NCBI GenBank assembly: GCA_006538405.1
Contig: BJKQ01000008.1
Span: forward strand, 1,860,001 to 1,924,000
DNA length: 64,000 nucleotides
Direction of reading: 5' to 3'
From: Hansfordia pulvinata
Taxonomy: Eukaryota > Ascomycota > Sordariomycetes > Xylariales
A program made the translations under genes and the position numbers. Below the pieces are notes generated by a model. It ran no database searches, was not told the DNA's origin, and was given only the letters and a program-made list of their open reading frames with translations. Shown here one piece after another: positions 24,439-36,261 of this stretch (its first letter is position 1; each line of letters begins with the position of its first letter).

Positions 24439-25193
24439 GATCCCGGTCCCAACGCGCAAGCGACGTGATACAGGCCAAGGTCAAGGCCCCTTTCCCTCGG
24501 TTTCGTTCCCTCGTGTGAGAGTCAGTTCAGCCCGCCCCTCCCCCCCTTGCCCCCCTTCTTCCCGGTGTCTGGCCTGCTGCCAGGGCTAAGGCGAAGATTG
24601 ATAAGTGCTTACCAACCCCCAAGTCTCTCTGCTCCCCGGTCTCGTCTCCCCGAGGCTGGAAGCACGGCCGCTGGCGAAGTTTTTCTTTTTTTCATTTCAT
24701 AACGGAAGTGGGCTTCGTGCGACGAGGTGACGCAGTGACGACGACGACGACTACGCCACATGACCCTTTCCCCTCTTCCTCTCCCCCTTTTGCAAAGAGG
24801 GCCCCCGTCGATGGGTGAACTCTGGGCTGTCAACTTGGCGCAAAGGACCTCCAAGAACCTTTTTCTTCATGGACACACGGAGTGAAATGGGTGATCATCG
24901 GGTGGGAAGGCGAGGCGCGCCTGTAATCGAGGTACAGCTCTACACACACACACACACATACCTCGTCTTCTGGGGAGAACTCTGGGTGGGTGTGTCTGAG
25001 AAGCTGTGTGCCTTATCCAGCTGGTACCCGGAACACGAAGTGTCGCGTCGCACAGAGCGGAGGGACCCGGGGCTTTGCTGTTGCTGCTGCTGCAGGGGGC
25101 GGGGGTCAAGGGTAAATGGCCCGAATACCAGATTAGACACTTTCAGCCCTATGGCCTCGAAAGAGGACGTGCCGCGTCTTCCCCCCGTCTTTC

Positions 25194-25195
<2 letters not shown>

Positions 25196-25243
<48 letters not shown>

Positions 25244-25272
25244 TGTGTGTGTGTGTGTGTGCGTGACACATA

Positions 25273-25306
<34 letters not shown>
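25196..25306. repeat. Compound GA / GT / GA microsatellite
   Basis: About 23 AG units (25196-25241) run directly into ten GT units (25241-25260), then a short non-repetitive gap, then about 15 GA units (25277-25306). A smaller CT tract follows near 25467-25482 and a CG tract near 25514-25525. Confidence 0.95.
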
Positions 25307-25309
<3 letters not shown>

Positions 25310-26242
25310 CCCGAGGGTCCATGTTGAACCAGTTCATAGGGCTCGGCACACGCGCCCCCAAACAGCAGTCCTAGTAGATGAGGGCATCACGTCGCGAGTC
25401 TGCTCGCCCGGCTGGTTCTCATCCGCTAACGTTGGCGGCCATGGCCTGGAAGACGGACAAGTGAGCTCTCTCTCTCTCTCTCTGCGTGTGTGTCTGTAGG
25501 TTTGTATGTGTGCACGCGCGCGCGCGAAGGGAGACGACGTTGCAACGGGCGTTAAAAGGAAGGGCGTGACTGGACGCGGGCAGCAGCTTTGTGTCACTGC
25601 CCGTTGACGACCCGACCGAGTCTCCGTACCCCAAAACAAAAAACCCCATGCTCCGTGTCCAATTTGAGCCTTGTGTGCCAGCCGGTCGCTTCCGGATACG
25701 AGCGGAAAGAGCCACGCGACTGTCATCGTCTCGCCAGCCGTGAGAGGTCGGTCGGTCGAGCCCGCGATGAGGCGGCCAGAGGCAAGAGGGAGGGAGGGTC
25801 TGCCCTGGGCGTGGGTGGCGAGCAAGGTCAGCGTGCTGCTGCCTGTGACTGGGCCGCGGCGCTGACATGACAGGGCGAGGTTCTGACTCAGCTCCCACGA
25901 ACTTGAGTGACCAGAGAGGCACGGCAACTCCCTCGGTGCTGGGTGAGAGAGCTCCCTGGGCTGGTCTTAGTGGCAAGAGAAGCCTCGCCATGGCTGCCTA
26001 CGATGTCGCTGACGAGGGCAACCCCGGGTGCTCCATTATTAGACCCGGCGTCATCAGTAGACGCAGAACCCGGATAGGGGCAATGCGCGACATGTCAGAA
26101 GTCTTTGAGTTTAAGGCTTGTATTTGTATCGGATGGTCTGCTTGTGTTCCGTTCCAAGATATCTTCAACTTTGACCTGCGATGCCCTTGCGCCCTTGCAG
26201 TAAAAGCCCCCTCCAGCCCAACCCCCGCTTCCATCCCACACG

Positions 26243-26785
26243 ATGCTCAGTCTAAAACCTCTGCAGGTATGCCTAGTATGGGCTCTAATCTCTGTTGCCC
26301 TGGCCCGTAGCCACTACCAGTGGTCCGGGTGGAATGTGCACTTTGGCAGAGAGGTGGTGGTCAGAGGCAGGACAGATATGGATCACCGCACCAAGGTCAA
26401 GTTCGACCAAGTCCAGGACATCCGGGGCGTCGTGGCAGCAGGGGACCGGCTGGTGCTCGACTACCCGAAGTCCGGATGCGAAGTCTTCTACTTCGAGCAC
26501 CGGCGCGACGCGGAGGACGCGGCGGCGAAGTGGAGGCGCATCAAGGACGACTCCAGCGACGAGGACAAGACAGACCTGCTCCGGGCCCTCGCGACGGCAA
26601 AGTCGCGGACCCCCATACTGGCTCGGATGGTGTTCAAGGTCACCTCCGAGGTGACGCCCGGCATGCACTTTTCCCTCTTCCTGGACACGCAGGACAAGGA
26701 CGGAAGGTCTCGGGACGCGCTGTACCGCGACGGGGACGCAGAGCTGGCGCTGGAACTGGGACAAGGCAAGTTCAGAGACTTATGA
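26243..26785 (+). CDS. Small secreted protein, function unknown
   Basis: An 180-residue frame beginning with a typical signal peptide (MLSLKPLQVCLVWALISVALA, likely cleaved around residue 21). The mature part opens HYQWSGWNVHFGREVVV, is acidic and lysine-rich in the middle, and ends ELALELGQGKFRDL. One cysteine remains after cleavage, so it is not a classic disulphide-rich effector. I do not recognise a family. The signal-peptide coding region overlaps a 44-nt segment (26267-26310) with intron-like ends, GTATGC and CGTAG. Removing it would shift the frame and lose both secretion signal and protein, so the unspliced reading is preferred. The coding frame has the GC-rich third positions seen in other genes here. 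Confidence 0.55.
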   Translation: MLSLKPLQVCLVWALISVALARSHYQWSGWNVHFGREVVVRGRTDMDHRTKVKFDQVQDIRGVVAAGDRLVLDYPKSGCEVFYFEHRRDAEDAAAKWRRIKDDSSDEDKTDLLRALATAKSRTPILARMVFKVTSEVTPGMHFSLFLDTQDKDGRSRDALYRDGDAELALELGQGKFRDL

Positions 26786-28679
26786 AGCGCGGAGAGGAAC
26801 GACAAGAACTAACAGAGCCGATTGCAGAAAGCCGACTTGCCGGTGTGTTGGGGATGGACGACGGAGAGGTCCTGCCCCACGAACAGACCGAGGAGGAAGC
26901 GAAGGAGAACAACGGGAGATCGGGGCCAGTGGACTTGAAGATCTTCTAAGAGAAGCGGTAGAGAGATGTACATGTATGTGGGAAGGTCTCTTCAGGTCCA
27001 TGAAACTGTCTGGTGCTTTCCATCTACTCGGCTAGGCACTTGGAGCGGCGGGTGGCGCAAGTATCGAATGTCGGACATCCACGCTCTCGGGGGCATGGTC
27101 TCAGGGGCATGGTTCCTGATGATCTGATCGATTCCGGCGCTCAATATCCGCAGTCTGGTGTTCAAAAAAACCAGAGTTTCGTTGGCATGATTCCTTGGGA
27201 AGAAGAGTCGTTAGGAGCAGGCAGGAAGGAGACTTTGCGGGGTGTCGAAGGAAACGGGTCAGCACCTGTTTGAGTCTTGTTCTACAGATAGACTGAATTT
27301 CTAAGCAAACACAGAACGGCAACTGATGCCATATCTGGGTTAGGGGCCTTTACTCAACATCCAGGTGAACTCTCAAGTGCTGGGTATCTAGGTACATGTA
27401 CTGTACACGCGGACATCTTCCTGACTCAAATGTACGTGAAGACACTTCAGACAGATGCACCTTGCAGGCGCTCAGTAAAGGTACCAGACATCCATCATCT
27501 CCTTCCACCTGAGGTACTCGGCAGGTGAGATTCTCTGCGCTGGGACGTGTCTAGTGCATTTCCGCCGTACCTAGGTACATGGAGAGAGGCCGTTATGCAA
27601 GGCGGTCGTGCCTGCCAGAACTCGACCAGGCAGCCACATTAGGAGGAAGGTACGATTGGAGATGATGACATGAGGAAGTCGCACCGTCCGCCGGCGGCAG
27701 ACTACGAATTCAGACGAAACCTCACGTATCCAACCGACGTCAACACCACTGCCTCCTGCGCCTACGCGTCCTTCATTGGACTTTGGCGCGCTTCCCGCCA
27801 GCACTCACCATCGACAGACGCATCAGCCAACGAATGCGACATGGAGTGTTTGCGGTCGACACCCACGACACCGTCTCCCTTATTGCCTGCCATTGTTCTC
27901 AGAGGGCCGCCCTGAACCCCGCCCTCCGACCCGGCTCTGGGTGACCCGCCCGAATTAGCAACCGCCAGGTGCTTCATCCAAGCTGCTAATCCCGGCCATC
28001 AGCGGTACGTCGCTCTCGCCGTCGCCGGTGTCGTCTGATGATGGACTAGGAACAACGCTCTCTAGGTTTCGACGACGAGCCAGGCGATAGAGGCATCCGC
28101 AGCGCATTTCGCAGCGGGCTTGCGAGTATCAGGGGTTCATCGACAAGGATTCCTTGGGTATTCTCTCCATTGGATGGGCCGCCCTTTATCCCCACGTGCT
28201 CTCCCCCGGCATCCTCGCCAAAGTACCCACCCGTTATCAGACTTTTGAGATGAGGCAGCCAGGGGGGAGCTGGGAAGGCAACTGTCATGCGGTACGGTCG
28301 TGAGCCCCCTACCTAACGCATACGGCCCTTGGCTTGGCTCCAGGATCCGAGAATGGCCAGCAGATCGTTTCCAGAGTCTATCGTCGTCCAGTCCAGTCGA
28401 CGTCACCAGCCCGTGCGATGCGCGGCGAGTATTCGACTGCGGCTCGCTATCGGTCGGTCCACCTCTGACAGCGGGTGTTGGGGTGCCCAGTCGCGCGGAG
28501 ATTGTATCAAGGCGACTATGGTCCGGGGATCTGGTATCTGAGAATTGCGACAGGGGCCTGCTGTCTCGTCGTCTCGACTCGAACTTTCCGAGTCCAGCTC
28601 GGTACAGCTCCTTCACAGCCTCACCACCCACTCGACTAGCAGCAGCACGCCACGAGCCTTTCAGAGTCCCCTTTCGACA
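26786..28679. other. Intergenic, nothing recognised
   Basis: About 1.9 kb with only short unsupported frames. GTAC-type words cluster near 27389-27440 and 27569-27582. The right end carries the promoter of the haloperoxidase-like gene. Confidence 0.5.
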
Positions 28680-29697
28680 ATGTTGACGACTCTCGTGGCT
28701 GCCGCCGCCATCAGTGCGTGCTTATCCGGCGCTCTCTCGGCTCACAGCCCGGCGTCGCCAGGTCGCGACAGTGCCGACAGCCACGAGTGGCTGTGGCCAC
28801 GGCCGGCGACTCACGAGCACCATGCCCAATGCTCAATACGTTGGCCAACCACGGCTTCCTGCCACATGATGGCAGGAACCTGGACGTGGCGACGATTCAG
28901 GAGGCTTTGGGAGCCGCGCTTAACATGGACGAACAGCTGAGCAAGCTGCTGTTCGGCTTCGCCGTCACTGCAAACCCGGCGTGGCCGGCGGCCTCCACTT
29001 TCGATCTCGAGCACTTGAGCCGCCACAACGTGCTCGAGCACGACGCCAGCCTCAGCCGCTCTGATGCCGACCTGGATCACGGCGACGGCTACAGCTTCAA
29101 CGCGACCACCTTCGCCCAAACGCGCTCCCATTGGCCCGACGAAGTCGTCGACGTCAACGCCGCCGCCGCCGCCCGCTCTGCCCGCGTCCAAGCTTCTGCC
29201 GCCACGAATCATGACTACTCGCTCAGCCCCCTCGGCCAGTTCTTCAGCCTGAGCGAGAACGCCTTGTACATGCTCATCTTTGCCATCAGCCGCCAAGAGG
29301 GCACTGCCAACCGGACTCTGATTGAGTACCTGTTCGGTGAGTGAGATGCTTTTCGACTTGTCCACCCCCCCCCCCCGTTTTTTCGAAAGTGGAAGAAGAT
29401 TGAAGGTCCCGGGAACGAAAATGAAGGAGCAAACAAAGAACGAGCAGATGGCTAACGTATCATTAACCTGCGTTGTTCTGTGAAGAGAATGAGCGCCTGC
29501 CTACCGAACTAGGCTGGTCCCGGCCCAGCGACGTCCTCTACTTCACCACGCTCGAGGACATGACGCTGCGCATCATCCAGAAGACGGACCCACTGGAGCC
29601 AACAGGCCGCCCTGGCAGCAAGCTGACGAATCTGGGCGTGCCAGGCCTCAGCAACGCGTTCCCGCACATGGCATCTACGCTCGAGAAGGCTTCGTAG
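28680..29697 (+). CDS. Heme-haloperoxidase / unspecific peroxygenase-like protein
   Basis: Secreted heme-thiolate enzyme of the chloroperoxidase superfamily, which uses peroxide to halogenate or oxygenate small molecules. The start at 28680 gives a signal peptide (MLTTLVAAAAISACLSGALSA). Family hallmarks follow: the heme-ligand motif APCPMLNTLANHGFLPHDGR near residue 44 and EHDASLSR near residue 119. Exon 1 ends at 29336 (G|GTGAGT) and exon 2 runs 29486-29697 in correct phase, giving ENERLPTELGW and a conserved-looking C-terminus; total about 289 residues, the short-peroxygenase size. The signal peptide and PCP motif lie in different frames. One missing base near 28796-28806 would give HEWLWPTAGDSRAPCP, which reads naturally. 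A single-base sequencing deletion is more likely than a dead gene because the rest is intact. Substrate unknown. Confidence 0.78.
29337..29485 (+). other. Intron of the haloperoxidase-like gene, with a C12 tract
   Basis: Donor GTGAGT and acceptor GTGAAG, with an ATTAACC branch-like element near 29462. Joining 29336 to 29486 keeps the frame. It contains 12 consecutive C residues (29365-29376). Confidence 0.75.
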
Positions 29698-29986
29698 AAC
29701 GGAGCACAAGATACGATGAAAGGGAGTCCCTTCTGCACCACGAAAAACGGGGTTTGGCCAGTAAGGGTGACTGCCAAGCGGTAGAGTGCTAGGACATAAG
29801 GCCGCGCAATACATTCATTTCCTGAGCATTATCAGTCACCAAGTTTCGATGTTGTTGACTTTGTTGATGTTATTGTTGTACAAAATGGTAAGCTATTCTA
29901 ATGAGAATATTGATTCGATCCCAAGATAAATAAGTATGAACAAGCATGTCGTTAATCTCCTTCCTTTCCTCCAGTGCCTCCCCGCT

Positions 29987-30648
29987 TCAATCTTCGAGGG
30001 CGACCAGTGCTTCCAGCAGAAGCGGGTTGCGCCTTTTGAATACGCTGTGCAGCTGCGTGGAGATGACACAGAACAGCACCGGGACCCCAAAGAGAATTGC
30101 GAAGGGAACCATCCTAACTTTGGCCAGCAAACTCGAAATCCTCGAGGTCCACTTGTGGCGCAGCTTGCACTCTCGCTGCGCACCCTTGAATGGCAGGAAT
30201 TTTGTGAACAGTCCGCTTAAGATTGATCTCCCTTGAACCCCGGGCTGTGCGACTGCTGGAGTGTTTTGGCAGCCCTCGGGCGGACCAATGTTGACGTTGC
30301 CGCCCCCCGATAGTCCAGCTTCCTGGAAACCGGGCACGTGGACCCAGCGGTCGACGCACTGTCCTCTCGGAATAATAGCGCCGTGTTCGTCACGGTCTAG
30401 CTCGGCCCTTGAGACGAGTGAGCCATCTTCTTGGAAGCTCTCGTCGTCTGTGGAGGATAACGCTGGTGTCCCTTCGTCGACTGAGCGTTTTGTGTCTCCG
30501 CCTTGTAGCACCCAAGAAGCAAACTGTTCCTCGTTCAGGTCCCAGGAGCCCCGAGCGGCAGGGTTGCTCGGGGAAAGTTGAAGTTTGTGGCCACGGTGGT
30601 CATGGGCAGGATGCCCCCTGCGATCATGACCCGCCAGAACAGGACCAT
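29987..30648 (-). CDS. Predicted membrane-anchored protein, function unknown
   Basis: Starting at 30648 the minus strand reads MVLFWRVMIAGGILPMTTVA, a hydrophobic signal-anchor-like segment. Then come FPRATLPLGAPG and, in the next frame, DLNEEQFASWVLQGGDT. The body is acidic and serine-rich, with a Gly/Pro/Cys stretch (NVNIGPPEGCQNTPAV), and near the end a clear hydrophobic segment (VPFAILFGVPVLFCVIS). It ends with ALVALED. The two halves join only if one base is added at the G3 run 30541-30543, giving about 220 residues. I do not recognise the family. The open frame continues upstream of the chosen methionine through a CGA/CAA trinucleotide repeat, so an earlier exon or start is possible. 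Confidence 0.5.
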
Positions 30649-30767
30649 TGCGCCGATATTGGTGGAAATACCGGCACAGAAGTTGCTATACCTAGTGGTA
30701 GGTTGTGTGTGTGTGTTGTCCTGTCCCCTCCGTTTTCCTGAGCCTGTTCCTGCTTTCCCTCTTTTGC

Positions 30768-30815
30768 GTTGTTGTTGTTGTTGTCGTCGTCGTCGTCGTC
30801 GTCGTCTTCTTCTTC
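30768..30815. repeat. (GTT)n to (GTC)n to (TTC)n compound trinucleotide repeat
   Basis: About five GTT units grade into seven or eight GTC units and then TTC units. All are multiples of three, so a frame through them would stay open. Confidence 0.9.
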
Positions 30816-33362
30816 CGTCTGGTCCTCGCCTTGGTGCCCTTATGTTGCCTGCCAGTCGGTTGAGGGTGTAAGTAAAGTAACGAGGCGCAACGCTGACTTG
30901 GCAGCTTGCTCGATAGTTGAAACGATGCGTTGGGGGCTGGGAACTCTGTAGGTTCTCTCCTTTGCAGAACCGACCCGGTATAGCGGCCGAAGTGCAGTCC
31001 GTCCCGCCGGGCGAGCGTGGGGCTTTCCGGCCTCTAAATACCCGAGAGACAGCGAGCAGGCGCGTGGCCTCGCGTGGGCAAGCAAGGCGTCAGTCAGCGG
31101 CGGCATTGGCGGTGTCACTGACGGTGTCACCGGGCGCAGGAATCGTTTGCCAAGTTGCCAAGAGAGCAGGAGCGCCGATCGTGGCAGGCAGGAATCGTTA
31201 CAAGAACGAGAGGCGAACTGGCTGGCGGACTTGGGCGCGGGTACGTGTACTCGTGCGTGGTGGAAGGGCCATGCCATGCGTCGCAAGGCGGGCGTGTCCG
31301 AAGGATGCGGGCGAAAAAGAGCCAACAACGCCACCGAGCCGAGCGAGCAACCGAACCATACCGCGGGCAGGTAAAAGTGCCGTCTATAGGCGCTGTCGCA
31401 ACCTCGCTTCCTCCCGGTCCAGCAGCAGCAAGCAGGCCCCCCATTGTGCAGCCGGTCCATTAAATCCCACTCAATCTAGGTACTGGTAGCACTTTTGTCA
31501 CACAGCTACTTGTGTCTTTATAGACATCCGAATTGGTCACACAGCGTCCTCTTTGCCGTGACTATTCTGTTCGAGGCTGTTGCTCTTCCCCCCCCCCCCC
31601 TTCTGACGCGCAACGCAACAAGGAACTGACGAGTATTCATTCCGTCTCGCAGACCCGCGCAGATGGGGACGGCGGGCCTGCGCGCAGCAGAGAAGTGTGC
31701 TGTTACGTACATCTCTTATTACTTGAATTCTGCCTGCCCGGCTTTGGGCCATCATCGTCGCAGCGCTCCTGCGCACACGGCCAAGAGCCCGGGGCTCTTG
31801 GCACAACTCCTTCGGAAGCGCCCCCCACACACCGAATCCCTTCGTTTCCAGTCAAACCCGGCATTTGCCTCTGCAGAGCCAGAGAGGCCTGGATCTGGAT
31901 CTGGACTGCCCTCGCCAAGGCGCCACAACACCGCGTCTTGTCTTGTCAGTGCCCCCAAGAGGAACGGTACCCTTGGCGGCCTTGCGGGCGGGCGGGCGGG
32001 CTGGCTGAACAAATACATACATGTAGTTACTCGTATGTGGGCAGTGGCGGCAGTTGCGCATCCTTGTTGCTTGCTTCTCTATCTTCCATGCGGGATGTGG
32101 CATGTCATGTGTCCGCAGCCAACGCCTCCCGTCGTCCTTCAGTCGCCAGTCTCGGGACAGAGGTCGGAGGCCAGACGCCCGACCAAACGAACAGACCAGC
32201 CCACTACTCTCTACCTGCTGTGTCTTTTCTGCTCGGAAGGAAGGCCGACACCCTGCTCCGCCCGGAGGCCCCCGGGTCTGCTAAGCCCGACCCCGAGAAG
32301 GCAACTGCGTTCATCGACCTGGGTTACACCATCCAGGAACGAGGCAAGAGGAGGCCGCGGCTCAGAGACAGCAAGGGCGCGCACTTTGGAGAGTGGGATT
32401 ACAACACACATTGACTCGTGGGAGACGGAAACATGAACCAAGTCTGGTCGGACCAAGTCAAGGGATCATCCGCACAAATACGCCGATGCCCCAGGCGCTC
32501 TCTCTCTCTCTCTCTGCTACGGAGATGCAAAACGAGCATCAACACAGCACAGCACTCACTGCATGCTTCGAACTCCTGCGGGGCACCTGGATGCTAGGAA
32601 CATTCATTGTGGCGGCTGCTGCTTCTGTCCTCTCCTCTCCTCAACTCTCCCGCGCGCGCAGCGAATACAAACGCAGCTCAGGTCAGATCGTATCCGGACT
32701 TTTGGCCATTTTGGCACGACTGGTTTGAGAGCACGCCACTCCCACAACAAGATCGTCGCATCCGACAGAATCCGCACGCCACCCTCTACAGCGTGCGGGT
32801 CCTCGCCTCTCAAATCAACCACCCCACCCCATCCCGCCACCCTCCTCCTCCTCCTCCTTGAGAGAGAGAGAGAGGCACGGACACAATATAGAAGCCCGTA
32901 AGCCAGTTATCAGCGCCAAGCCCACACGAGCAGGTATGCTCGCCGTCCTTGCGTCCCACAGAAAGGTGTTTCGAGGTTGCCCGGTTCCTTGCTGTTAATT
33001 AGTCCTCGCCACCGCCGCGTTCTCTCCTTACCTACACACTCTCGGCTCCGATCACAGACAGCCACCCCACCAAAGGCGGCCGGGTATTTGGGGAAGGGGG
33101 AGAGGGGCTCATCAGGCAAGCATCGCCGTCCTGCCTTGCGTCGGCTTTTGCCTCCACTCACCCTATTCACTGTCGTGTCTTTGCACCAACCCCATCAGCC
33201 GTGCAGCAGAACAGGGCTGACTCCGTGTGCGGCGAGATTCGTAAGCCCCTTCCCCCCTTCCACCGCCTCCACGTCCCTCCCTCCCTCGGAATTTTCCCGC
33301 CCACAGAATTGATAGCCAGCGATATTGGCACACTGAGCCGAACATCAAGGCAAAGCACTTGA

Positions 33363-33366
<4 letters not shown>

Positions 33367-33398
<32 letters not shown>
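33367..33398. repeat. (GTC)n trinucleotide repeat
   Basis: About ten GTC units in the gene-poor spacer. Confidence 0.9.
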
Positions 33399-33406
<8 letters not shown>

Positions 33407-34285
33407 ATTGCCGATCGCCAGGTACCCCTGGTGACGCGGGCCCTCTTGGTTTCACCTGCCCGTGGGTATGCCAGGGCTGGTCGGTGTGCGATCGAACCTC
33501 GTAATAACAGCAGCAGTGTGGTCGGCGACCTGCACGGGTGGGCGTTTAGTCTTAGTCTATGCTCTTTTAAATCCCTTTCCCGGAGAGCGTTGTGAAGATA
33601 TTGGCCAAGCTTGTAAGCAGCCCGAGTTTGCGAACCGGAACTGAATATGAACAGAACGAACCCAGAAGAAGAAAAAAAGAGTAAAGTTGAAAAATACGAC
33701 ACTGCTGGCAGCCCTCCCGGGCCAAGTGGACTCCGCAGTCGACAGGGCGTCTCCCAATGACCCCTGCTGCTATGCACCCCGGCTTTGAACGACGGCGATG
33801 CCTGCCAACCTCTGACTTGACGGTTATTTGCCCGCTTTTCTGACAACAAAGGTGTTGTCGACCCAGGTGAGCAGGGTGCGAGTTGCTGTAGAGTTATGGG
33901 CAGAGACGTTAGGTTGAGGTCTTTGGAGTCTTGAGTCAGGCTTTCATTTGTCTTCTCTCTCCTTCCCGTCCAGCCGAATAACTTCTCAAGAGTCCCCAAT
34001 CTCTTTCTTCCTCTTTTACTCTTCTATGTTCTTTTATTTTCTCCTATATTTTGACCGAGAAGCAAGTGGTCTTTACCAACCCCTAATCCAGCCCGGCAAC
34101 GCCCCCCTGCGCATGAGAGCGAATCAAGTTCAGGCCACCCAGCCTCGCCTCACCTCAGCCAGCCGCTGAACCACCGTAAAGAGGGAAGAGAAAGAGGGAA
34201 AATGAGAAATTGAAGATGGAATTCCATGCTAACACGTACCGTCTGCTCGCTGCACTTTGAGTGGCATGACCCCGTTTCCCCCTCG

Positions 34286-34449
<164 letters not shown>

Positions 34450-35083
34450 TACGCACCGCCGACCCGACCGTGCCCTGACTCTGAACATGTGCCCCGGAGC
34501 CTCTCGCTCCGTAAGCCGAGGCCGTCGTTCGCGCGACCCTCGAAAAGTGCCTTCGCTTCTGACCTGCCACACGTAACACGCCGCCTCACTGGACCGCGCT
34601 TCCTTAACACGCGGATACGCATGTATAGGTATGTTCCAAAGTAATGTATGATGATCTCGCCTAGGTTCTACCTACGCAAAATGCGAAGTGCCCTTCAAGC
34701 GTACTCGGCGCAGCCCCGCGGGCTAACAGTCGGAAATGGAAAAGAAACTGTCCTACCCGATTGATTCCAGGCGAGCAGAAACCGGCCAACCAGATACCCA
34801 GACAACCCCAAGCACGGCAGCGTAGCACACAGCCTTGTTGCCTCACATCCGAGGAGCGCTGCCATCCTCCGCCAGAGAGCCGTGATTGGCTTCTCGCTGC
34901 CCTTCAGCAGCCCCCCCGCGTTTGCCTGCCTGTCTGCAAAAGCTGCGCATCCAAGCCCCTTCATCCATTCCCCTCACTCTCTCCTCCCGTACCCCATCGT
35001 TCAGACCTAGAGAGAACTTTGAAAGAAGTAAAAAACCATTATACCTACTCAACCAACCCGCCGACTTTACCACCGCAGCAGCC

Positions 35084-35827
35084 ATGTCCGACCACCTTCT
35101 CCCCCAATACCCCGCCGCAGCCCCGCGCCCGCCCAGCCCGTCCTCGTTCGTCAACCCCTTCAACCAGACCGAGATCGACCACCCGTGGCGCAAGAACCCG
35201 AAAGAGAAGTGGCCCAGGCCCCTGATGCGCCTGTGCGACGACGAACTGTCAGCAAGCCAGCCGCAGGAGATTGACCGCGCCAAAGGCCACGAGACGGCGG
35301 TCGCCCTGCACGACGAACTGTCAGCAAGCCAGCCGCAGAGGATTCGCCGCGACAAACGCTGGGAGATGCTCGCCACCTCTGGAGAGACCGATCCCAACCA
35401 CCTCTTGGAAGATCGCAGAAAGTACTTCCTCAGGGTCCAGGCCGGAACCCGAAGGAAAGGGGATGAGATGATCCCCACGCCGTGGATCTCGTTTCACCGA
35501 GACAAGGCGCAGATCGAGCAGCTCGCAAAGGGGCGCCCCTACCGCATCCAGAGCTCATGGCTCGTCGTCATCGACCCAAACGTCCGGATAGAGAAGCGTC
35601 GCCCGCTTCTCAGTCTATCCGAGGAGCTCCAGTATTACGGCCTCGGGGATCTTGAGCTCACTTACCACCCAAGCCACTATCTTTGCCTGGGCAAGGTGAC
35701 ACACGAAGAGTCTGTGGGTATCTGGAATTGGAGTCGACTCATCGATCTGGCGCAGCAGAATGGCTGTGACTGGTACGACGACATTGTGCTTCAAGCATTT
35801 CGTCAAAAACGTCATGGCCAGGAATAG
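35084..35827 (+). CDS. Hypothetical protein with internal 24-residue duplication
   Basis: A 247-residue intronless frame. The start at 35084 (MSDHLLPQYP) is preferred over the upstream in-frame methionine because the preceding sequence resembles a 5' leader. The N-terminus is Pro-rich. Residues near 52-100 contain two copies of a 24-residue unit, each beginning DELSASQPQ and continuing with a basic, charged tail (72-bp spacing, about 26 identical bases). The C-terminal half is more globular: YRIQSSWLVVIDPNVRIEKR, then a Leu/Tyr-rich region and a final basic tail. No signal peptide or membrane segment. I do not recognise the family; the aromatic, charged C-terminal half resembles lineage-specific fungal hypothetical proteins. 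Confidence 0.6.
   Translation: MSDHLLPQYPAAAPRPPSPSSFVNPFNQTEIDHPWRKNPKEKWPRPLMRLCDDELSASQPQEIDRAKGHETAVALHDELSASQPQRIRRDKRWEMLATSGETDPNHLLEDRRKYFLRVQAGTRRKGDEMIPTPWISFHRDKAQIEQLAKGRPYRIQSSWLVVIDPNVRIEKRRPLLSLSEELQYYGLGDLELTYHPSHYLCLGKVTHEESVGIWNWSRLIDLAQQNGCDWYDDIVLQAFRQKRHGQE
35237..35383 (+). repeat. 72-bp in-frame tandem duplication inside the hypothetical gene
   Basis: The sequence from about 35239 recurs 72 bases later, at about 35311. The first 26 bases of each unit (encoding DELSASQPQ) are identical and the remainder has diverged. The offset is a multiple of three, so the reading frame is kept. Confidence 0.75.
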
Positions 35828-36261
35828 GTTTCTTCTTTCGGCTGTCAGTTGCAGCTATAGAAGCTGCTATGGCCACACAGTCACTTGTCGGAGCATAAAC
35901 AAATCACTCTGCGTGCCCCGCCGCCTGCCTACTTGGCGGCTGGAGCTGTCTATTATGTTCTGGGTTCATCGTATCCCCAGACTATCAAGTCAAATCATTA
36001 AACAATCATTTTCCGATCCAGTGTAAACTTCTTTCTCGCGTGAGCCGCAGGGTCGCCTCTTTTGCTCGTCTCGATTCATCACGGTGGTTGTACGTTGGCC
36101 ATGGACACCGGAGCTGTGGAGAAGGTCCGGTCTATTAAGTCTCACAAGCCAGCCCAACACAAAAGGCACTCATATGTCGTGCTGCCCTTAGGGCGGTGCT
36201 GATAACCCCACCGAACCTCATTCCAGGCCGCCGCATAGAACTGCAATTTCCACACTTGCAC
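35828..36261. other. Convergent intergenic spacer
   Basis: About 430 bases between the stop of the hypothetical gene (+) and the stop of the TPT-family transporter (-). No coding or RNA signal was seen. Confidence 0.5.

Larger units (their letters stand above)
20855..26242. other. 5.4-kb microsatellite-dense gene-free spacer
   Basis: No frame shows recognisable protein motifs or an exon chain. Open frames here are largely created by simple repeats. The stretch contains GT, CA, GA and CT dinucleotide tracts, CGTT/CGTC tetranucleotide tracts, a CTCGTC hexanucleotide tract, a poly-T tract and several long G or C homopolymers. Minus-strand promoter sequence for the membrane protein is at its left end, and plus-strand promoter sequence for the small secreted protein at its right end. 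A non-coding transcript cannot be ruled out. Confidence 0.6.

Noticed and set aside
31533..32436. Two overlapping plus-strand frames of about 260-290 codons
   Set aside because: No motif, signal, membrane pattern or codon bias, and both overlapping frames are equally open.
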